Shown here: positions 58,122 to 64,000 of the stretch, piece by piece
Layout: each line of letters begins with the position of its first letter
How positions within the stretch are numbered: position 1 is the stretch's first letter
DNA from: Bryopsis sp. KO-2023
Lineage: Eukaryota; Chlorophyta; Ulvophyceae; Bryopsidales; Bryopsidaceae
Direction of reading: 5' to 3'
DNA length: 64,000 bases
Assembly (NCBI GenBank): GCA_030272585.1
Contig: BSYQ01000004.1
Coordinates: forward strand, 4,960,001-5,024,000
Notes under the pieces: generated by a model
Databases searched by the model: none
Told to the model about the DNA's origin: nothing
Seen by the model: the letters and a program-made list of their open reading frames with translations, nothing else
Program-made: the position numbers and the translations under genes

Positions 58122-60038
58122 ATGGTTGGAATCAACTCTGCCGACAAATACCGTGCCCCCAAGCTCGAAAAGTTTGACGGGAAGAAACCCCCAGCCGCCG
58201 AATGGTTTAAAACCGTGGAGGCTACGGCCACGGCGCAAAACTGGCCATCTCGCTCAAAAGTCAGTCGGGCTAAAGCCAATTTCACGCACGGAGCGGCTCG
58301 ATGGGCGACGGCTCTCCCAGAAGATATGAGCTGGGAGAACTTCAGGAAAAAGTTCATGAAGAGGTGGCTGGGAGCTACGGACGATCTGATGAGTGAGCTA
58401 ACTCGGCGTCGTCAACGGCCGACGGAAACGGTGGAGGATTTCGCAGACGCCCTTCGAGGCTTAGCAGAAGATATTACAGACATACAGACTGCGACACGCA
58501 CCGACGGCGCTACTCCGATTACGCTGAACGACGAGTTTCTTCGTCATATCTTCCAGGTTGGAATACCTTCGAAAATTAGGGATGCTATAGCCCCTCTCCA
58601 ACACCAGAACTTCGATGAGGTGGTGAATGCTGCAAAGGCAGTGGAAGGGTTAGGTATGAATAAGAAAAGAGGAGCCCCAGACAGCACAGATTCTGATTCT
58701 GATACAGAAAAGAATACTGGACAGACTTCAGACTCAAAAGAAGACAAACTTTTGAGTAAAGTGATGAACAAAGTCCAGAAAGTATTAGATGGGCAGATCA
58801 GCAAAATCTATGCAGCTCTTCCAGCTCCAGAAGAGAGACTGCAGGAATGGAGGAAGAAAGTGAATGGGGGAGCTTCAGGGAACAGAGGTGGAGGGAGACA
58901 GACTTTTGGGGGCAGCAGGCCCAGGGGCTACTATAGTCCTTTATTGAATAGGGATTTGATGCTGGGGGATTGCTGGAATTGTGGAGTACCAGGACACAGA
59001 TGGGGAAGGTGCCCTCAGAAAAAGGCGGGAGTGTCCTACAGCCTCCAGTACAGGGCAGGCAACACTCCTTTAGTTGTTCAGGAAAAAGATTCAAGGAACT
59101 TTAGAACTCAGGGCCCTCAAATGAACATGGTAGAAGGAAAGACTTCAGGAGGGGAAAACAAGTATAGGATGGGGAACAAACATGCTCTGACAGATGCTCA
59201 GGCCTTCCTGGACAAGACTGAGTTGCCAGTACCTCTAAAAACATTTATGTTTTACTCCCCTGAACTCAGGGAGGCTATTATGAGAGAGGCAGAGTTAATG
59301 ACATCAGTGGATGCTGGGGTGACCCAACCCCTCCACTTTGAACCGGAAATCAGTGGCCAGGGGACTGAGAACAAAGAGGTGGGCATGTTGGAGGTTGACA
59401 CCCTGCAAAGAGAGGATGCCTCCAGGAACACCCCTGCCAAGTGTGCCATCAGGATCAAAGGGGAGACATTAGAAGCAGTGGTGGACACTGGGGCTAGCCA
59501 CAGTTGCATCTCAAAGGCGACTGTAGAAAAGCTTGACCTGGTGGGGCAGGTCTTACCCTCTGAATGGGTTTTTAGGACTGCCTCTGGGGAAATAGCCACC
59601 TCCCTTGGGTACCTCCCCAAGCTCTTTGTAAACATAGGAGGGACAGGCTCCTATAACTCTTTTATGGTTACAGACACAGACACCTGCTGTGTGCTGCTGG
59701 GGATAGACTTCTTAAAATCTATCAGGGCTATGATAATGCTGGGACCACAGCAAATATTTTATCATAAGGGAAATGGGAAGATGGGGGCTATCCCTCTCAA
59801 GACAGAGGAGAAACAAATCCTGGAGACAGAGGAAACAGTCCAGGCTGCAGTAGGGAAAAAGAGAAAAGGAGGGAAGCTGACCCAGGAGAAAAAGGTCAGG
59901 TTTGACACCACCCCTGAAACCATCCCAAAGGAAGCTCCACATAGCCCTTTGCCATCAGGATTTGGACAGAGGAGTGCCCCAGCCACAGGAGTATTGAAAA
60001 ACAAGGGAGGAGAAGGACCTTCAAAGGATTTTCACTAA
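58122..60038 (+). CDS. gag-pro: Retrotransposon Gag-protease polyprotein (Ty3/gypsy type)
   Basis: An intact frame of 638 residues. The capsid-like part shows the retrotransposon Gag pattern (FTHGAARWATALPE, MSWENFRKKFMKRWLG, RQRPTETVEDFADALRGLA). A CCHC zinc knuckle (CWNCGVPGHRWGRC) lies near residue 283, after a G/R-rich stretch. An aspartic protease follows, with the active-site LEAVVDTGASHSCIS near residue 454 and LLGIDFL later. The C terminus is Lys-rich. The frame ends at TAA 60036-60038 while the RT frame is already open in -1. Codon choice shifts from mixed to A/G-rich (AGG, GGA) after about 58600. Confidence 0.93.
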   Translation: MVGINSADKYRAPKLEKFDGKKPPAAEWFKTVEATATAQNWPSRSKVSRAKANFTHGAARWATALPEDMSWENFRKKFMKRWLGATDDLMSELTRRRQRPTETVEDFADALRGLAEDITDIQTATRTDGATPITLNDEFLRHIFQVGIPSKIRDAIAPLQHQNFDEVVNAAKAVEGLGMNKKRGAPDSTDSDSDTEKNTGQTSDSKEDKLLSKVMNKVQKVLDGQISKIYAALPAPEERLQEWRKKVNGGASGNRGGGRQTFGGSRPRGYYSPLLNRDLMLGDCWNCGVPGHRWGRCPQKKAGVSYSLQYRAGNTPLVVQEKDSRNFRTQGPQMNMVEGKTSGGENKYRMGNKHALTDAQAFLDKTELPVPLKTFMFYSPELREAIMREAELMTSVDAGVTQPLHFEPEISGQGTENKEVGMLEVDTLQREDASRNTPAKCAIRIKGETLEAVVDTGASHSCISKATVEKLDLVGQVLPSEWVFRTASGEIATSLGYLPKLFVNIGGTGSYNSFMVTDTDTCCVLLGIDFLKSIRAMIMLGPQQIFYHKGNGKMGAIPLKTEEKQILETEETVQAAVGKKRKGGKLTQEKKVRFDTTPETIPKEAPHSPLPSGFGQRSAPATGVLKNKGGEGPSKDFH

Positions 60039-61666
60039 GGTCAGAGGTCAGGCCTGGTGACCTCAGGGGTGTGGCCACAGGGCTACACAAGTTTACTACT
60101 AGGGGAGTGCCTCCTCAGGAATCAGTGTTGGTGGCACAGGAGGAAAAGATATCTACTTTTGCTGACTTGAACATAGGAAAAAGTCTTTCCAGAGATGAAA
60201 GAAGGGCGGTGGAGAAGTTATGCAAGAGTAGGAGGGAGGCCTGGTCTCTAAGTGAATACGAGATAGGCTCCTTTAAAAATCATAGCTATGAAATAGAAAC
60301 TGGCACAGCCAGGCCTGTAGCCAGGAGACAGTATAGAGTCAGTGAATTCCAGAAAGGGGAAATAGAAAGACAGTTAGAAGGGTTGCTGAAAGTAGGGGTA
60401 GTTAGACCCAGCCCAGGGTCACCCTGGTCTTCACCCACCCTCCTGGTTCCTAAGAAGGCTCCAGGGAAGTGGAGGTGGTGTGTAGACTTTAGGGATCTAA
60501 ACAATTTAGTGGAGGCAGATCAGTACCCTCTGCCATTGATTGATGAGCTACTGGATGGGCTGGGAGGAAGAAAATATTATTCTAGTTTAGATTTGAAATC
60601 AGGGTACTGGCAGTTACCCCTAGCAGAGGAGGATAGGAAAAAAACAGCCTTCAGAACTTCCTCTGGGTTATATGAATGGGTTAGGTGTCCTCAGGGACTA
60701 AAAACAATGCCAGAGGCTTTCCAGAGAGTTATGGATTCTCTATTTGGTCATTTAGAAGGGGTCCAGGTTTATTTAGATGATATAGTGATTTTTAGTTACA
60801 CCTTCCAGGAACACCTGGAAACTCTGGAAAAGGTGTTAGAAATTCTGGAGAAGGAGGGAGCCAAGCTATCCATAGAAAAGTGTTTTCTATTTCAGGAGGA
60901 AATAGAATACTTAGGACACCACATTACTAAAGCTGGCTTCAGCCCCCAAGAGGATAAGATGGCCTCTATAGCCAGACTAAAAACACCTACTACTGTCACT
61001 CAAGTTAGGTCTTTCCTAGGACTTACTGGATACTACAGAAGACATGCTCCAGACTATGCTAGGAGGGCAGGAGCTCTGACAGAACTCACTAAGGAAGGAG
61101 TACCCTTTCTTTGGACTTGGAGATGTGAATATTCATGGAGGCTGCTGAAAAAGATGCTTACAACAGCTCCAGTAGTGACTACTCTAAGGAGGGAAGGGGA
61201 GGTGTTCTTATGCACTGACTGGAGTCAGTATGCTATAGCAGGAGTATTAGGTCAGATTCAGGAGGGGCAGGAAAAGGTAATCGCCTACTTCTCTAAAAAG
61301 AATAGTGAAACAGAAGCTAGATATGCTCCTAGTCAAGGAGAGGCTATGGCAGTGATTAAGACTATTAGAAAATTTAGTTACTATTTGACAGGAAGGAAGT
61401 TTACTTTATTTACTGACTGTGGGGCTTTGATCTGGCTTATGGGTTCTAGACACTTATCCAACATGATGGCCAGATGGGTTTTAGAATTACAAGGGTTTGA
61501 TTTCAAGGTAATCCATAAGCCTGGGAAGCACCATGTCAATGCAGATGCATTGTCCAGGCTTGTGATGAATAGAGAAAAGAAAAAGGAGGCTCAGGGTCGG
61601 CCTACAGTGTCTGATCGTTTACTTTTAGGAAAAACAGTGAAAATAGGGGAGTCTGGGAAGAAGTGA
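59945..61666 (+). CDS. pol: Reverse transcriptase-RNase H
   Basis: The frame opens at 59945 after TAG and overlaps the Gag-protease frame by 94 bases in the -1 frame, so translation by -1 frameshifting is likely; G_AAA_AAC at 59996-60002 is a near-canonical slip site. First in-frame residues have no ATG. The RT has VVRPSPGSPWSSPTLLVPKK, RWCVDFRDLNN, SLDLKSGYWQ and the catalytic YLDDI; RNase H follows with FLCTDWSQYAIAGVLG and FTDCGALIWL. The frame ends ...NADALSRL and a basic tail. No damage is seen. Ty3/gypsy (Metaviridae-like) assignment rests on domain order and RT motifs. Confidence 0.93.
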   Translation, partial: PFAIRIWTEECPSHRSIEKQGRRRTFKGFSLRSEVRPGDLRGVATGLHKFTTRGVPPQESVLVAQEEKISTFADLNIGKSLSRDERRAVEKLCKSRREAWSLSEYEIGSFKNHSYEIETGTARPVARRQYRVSEFQKGEIERQLEGLLKVGVVRPSPGSPWSSPTLLVPKKAPGKWRWCVDFRDLNNLVEADQYPLPLIDELLDGLGGRKYYSSLDLKSGYWQLPLAEEDRKKTAFRTSSGLYEWVRCPQGLKTMPEAFQRVMDSLFGHLEGVQVYLDDIVIFSYTFQEHLETLEKVLEILEKEGAKLSIEKCFLFQEEIEYLGHHITKAGFSPQEDKMASIARLKTPTTVTQVRSFLGLTGYYRRHAPDYARRAGALTELTKEGVPFLWTWRCEYSWRLLKKMLTTAPVVTTLRREGEVFLCTDWSQYAIAGVLGQIQEGQEKVIAYFSKKNSETEARYAPSQGEAMAVIKTIRKFSYYLTGRKFTLFTDCGALIWLMGSRHLSNMMARWVLELQGFDFKVIHKPGKHHVNADALSRLVMNREKKKEAQGRPTVSDRLLLGKTVKIGESGKK

Positions 61667-61956
61667 AAGTTTATTCTAGAGGAGGACTAGTAGGAGGCCA
61701 TATTTCGTGAATTTTCTGGGATAGAGTTTATTAGGAGGCACAGGACTGGAATAGGAAAGATAGAAGTTAATCCAAGAGAACTCCAGGAGAGGAGGGAGTG
61801 CCTGGGATAAAACAAGTCGTGTTTAGACTTCTTAAAGCGAACGCAGTCTAGGAAAAAGTATACTGGAATAAGTTTGTCGAAAAACAACACAGAGTTCAGT
61901 AAAAGAGGAGTTCGAAAGTTAAGGGTTTAGAAAAACACTCGGAGAACAAGGAAGAT

Positions 61957-62466
61957 ATGGACGCAACACAGACTGCCGCTTTCGCCCACATTGTCGCTGT
62001 TCTGATAGCGTTGATCGTAGAGATGGAGGAGTTTGAAGAGGAACTTCGACAGCGTCTGCTCCAGGGGGAGTTTAGAATGAACCATACTGCTGAAAGAGAG
62101 ACTAGAGTAAACGTCTCGAAGCTCGCTCAGTATACGGGCACGCTCATGACTTTGCGAGGCTTGCTGGAAGGATTCCGGGCGGGAGTTCTAACTGTGCCAG
62201 GCCCCCTTCGACCTACTCAACCGCAGATTACAGCGGCGCTGGCCCAGTCAATAGGAAATGCGCGAGAACAGGGCGGAGGAGGAGGAGTACCCCGCGACCT
62301 CCTCAACCTGCCGCGTTTCTACCCGGTGGCGCGAGTGGAGGCGAGGTTCGAGGAGAACGGGGATGGCGAGATGCAGGAGGTGCCTCCAGAGGGGCCGATA
62401 ATGGTTTACTCCTCCGGGGAGGAGGAGAACGAGGGGGATGCAGGGGCACCAGGCCCCAGTAGTTAA
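61957..62466 (+). CDS. Additional retrotransposon ORF between RNase H and integrase
   Basis: A 169-codon frame from the ATG at 61957. The N-terminal third has a hydrophobic helix (FAHIVAVLIALIVEMEEF) followed by a charged helix (EEELRQRLLQGEFRMNH); the C-terminal half is rich in G, P and E and ends EEENEGDAGAPGPSS. No known domain is recognised. Its GC-rich codon use differs from the A-rich RT frame and resembles the 5' part of gag. It may be an extra structural or accessory protein, or the start of a gag-like gene from a second, nested element. Confidence 0.55.
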   Translation: MDATQTAAFAHIVAVLIALIVEMEEFEEELRQRLLQGEFRMNHTAERETRVNVSKLAQYTGTLMTLRGLLEGFRAGVLTVPGPLRPTQPQITAALAQSIGNAREQGGGGGVPRDLLNLPRFYPVARVEARFEENGDGEMQEVPPEGPIMVYSSGEEENEGDAGAPGPSS

Positions 62467-62658
62467 GGTCGTGGGTTAGGAAGTTTGGGTGGTTAGCTTG
62501 GGAGTTTGGGTTAAGAAGTTGATGTCAGGGTTGGGGTTGAGAAGTGGGTCTGTAAGCAGGATTCTGCCTTTTCTCTAAAACAGTGATATAAGTCTCTTCA
62601 GAAATAGTTAAGACCCCTGGAACAGCTGAGTTCCACCCCTTAACTAACATCACTCTGA

Positions 62659-62919
62659 GTTTCTTTTCAATCCCTACTGAAAAGCAGGAAACCACTCTGC
62701 TCACAGCCAGTTAATCCCAAAGGTTCTAAAGTAAAGGTCTGCAGACTAGGGGTGGTCTCAGACAAAAGCTCAGATTCTCTAGAGATAAGGTATCCTGAAA
62801 AGGGAAACTCTAGGATTGAGGACTACAGTTTGGGTAAAACTGTACACACCTTGATTTATTATAAATCAATCCCTGTGAGGACCTCAGAACATATGTATTT
62901 AAAACGGTGTGGTGTTTGA
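62659..62919 (+). pseudogene. Stop-to-stop coding-like segment before integrase
   Basis: An 86-codon open stretch without a usable start reads, in part, SKVKVCRLGVVSDKSSDSLE and GKTVHTLIYYKSIPVRTSEH. Composition matches the A/G-rich retroelement frames. A second short open stretch follows near 62980-63091 (KMMTFKAYSFQPAHKPAVPA) in a different frame. They look like pieces of a coding region broken by indels, or like exons of a spliced transcript. Confidence 0.3.
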
Positions 62920-63179
62920 TCCAGCCTAGAAGTTGAGGTCACTTAAGAGGATAAGTGCTCTCTCCCAGAAACAGGACTAATAGTTCAGAACCCTGGGATT
63001 AAACAACTGATGTCTAAAGTGACTAAGATGATGACCTTCAAAGCTTACAGCTTTCAGCCAGCTCACAAGCCAGCTGTTCCAGCTGTTTCAACCTGAAGGA
63101 TTTTGTATTTAAGTAGAAACCCTTAATATCTAGAGGAAAGGGCAAACACTGCTTTATCTACCCAGGATAAGCAACTTAA

Positions 63180-64000
63180 AAGCAAAAAGATAGAAGCCAG
63201 GAGGCTCTAGAAGAAGAAGTTAGTAGTCTGGTAGTAAAGCTACAGATGAGGAAGTTTGATGTGTGGAAGGACTCCTGCACTCTTAGTCTTTTACAGAAAG
63301 ACTTTGAGAAGTTTGCTGGATATTCCAGCCAGGAGAAAGCAGCTGCCAGGAAGAAAGAGATGAGATATCTCTGGGATCCAGAGACAGAGCAGCTATTCTT
63401 AAGAGACCCAGGAGGAGATAAAAAGAGAGAGGTGCCAGTGGAGGCTAAGAGACAGGAGCTAATTATGGAGGCACACATAGCAGTAGGACATGTGTCTGTG
63501 AAGGGAACTCTGGAGAAGCTCAGGGAGCACTACTTTTGGTATGGGATGGAAAAACAGACAAAAGAAACATTGGGGAAGTGTGAGACCTGCCAGGAGATCA
63601 GGCCAAAGTTTCTGATACAGCCTAGACTGCTCCAGACCCCAGCTGGCCTTCCGTTTTATCAGTGGGGGATGGATACATTTTCCATTAGGATGCCTGACAC
63701 ACAGGCTTTAGTGCATATTTTAGTAGTGGTGGACTATTTTACAAAATGGGCTGAGGCTGGAATAGTGGATGCAAAGAGTCCAATTTTTATAGCTCAGTTT
63801 CTATTCCAGAACATCATCTGTAGGTTTGGGGTTCCTAGATTCTTCCTATGTGATAATGGGACAGAGTTTAAGGGTTTAGTGTTAGATTTATGCAAGCAAG
63901 AGGGGATAGAGATTAAGAACACTAGTCCGAACCATCCTAGAACAAATGGGCTGGCGGAGAGATTAAATCAGACCCTGAAACAGGGAATAGTGGGTAGGCT
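63180..64000 (+). CDS. pol: Integrase, 3' partial
   Basis: Open from 63180 after TAA to the window end; the first ATG is at 63246. The N-terminal HHCC zinc domain is present (AHIAVGHVSVKGTLEKL, then CETC), and the catalytic DDE triad appears as WGMDTFSI, LCDNGTEFKG and NGLAERLNQTL. It is separated from the RNase H stop by 1.5 kb and lies in its own frame, without a visible frameshift link. How it is expressed is unclear: splicing, reinitiation, or this copy is a composite of two elements. The C-terminal part is beyond the window. Confidence 0.9.

Overview
The window is nuclear DNA from a eukaryote. Most genes have several GT-AG introns with T-rich acceptors, exons join in phase across them, and intergenic DNA is full of homopolymer runs and minisatellites. 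The gene set (MOT1-type molybdate transporter, complete allantoinase, PPR-like exons, FAM91, condensin CAP-G, CKS1, TKL-type receptor kinase, Ty3/gypsy element) fits an alga or another member of the green lineage best, but the species cannot be named from this sequence. Exon joins were made by hand from splice signals, frame and family similarity.

Layout. 1-4998 (+): FAM91, missing its N terminus. 6147-7647 (-): unknown multi-pass membrane protein. 8415-9920 (-): MOT1-type molybdate transporter. 10469-13358 (-): condensin subunit 3 (CAP-G). 14144-14524 (+): small secreted H-type lectin. 15568-16096 (+): three-exon CKS1 whose pieces are too short to appear as ordinary long reading frames. 16603-18154 (-): two isolated exons, one Rossmann-like and one dUTPase-like. 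19281-27182 (+): 13-exon gene for a protein of about 1618 residues with a filamin-like repeat and a vWA domain. 27183-31924: low-complexity DNA. 31925-35644 (+): four-exon receptor-like kinase. 38860-40319 (+): PPR-like exons, possibly decaying. 40841-42104 (+): small membrane protein. 42105-46797: 42-copy minisatellite of about 111 bp with higher-order structure. 47766-48900: three copies of a hairpin element with paired base changes. 50409-51446 (+): D-glutamate cyclase domain protein. 52166-56391 (-): eight-exon allantoinase. About 56700-64000 (+): Ty3/gypsy-type retrotransposon cut by the window end.

The genes do not form one pathway. CAP-G and CKS1 act in the cell cycle; FAM91 in endosome-Golgi traffic; allantoinase, D-glutamate cyclase and MOT1 in nitrogen, D-amino acid and molybdenum metabolism. 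Molybdenum cofactor is needed by xanthine dehydrogenase upstream of allantoinase, but the two genes are more than 40 kb apart and there is no sign of joint control. The least explained signals are the higher-order minisatellite, the covarying hairpin family, TGCATG clusters at splice sites, and the extra coding region between RNase H and integrase in the retroelement.
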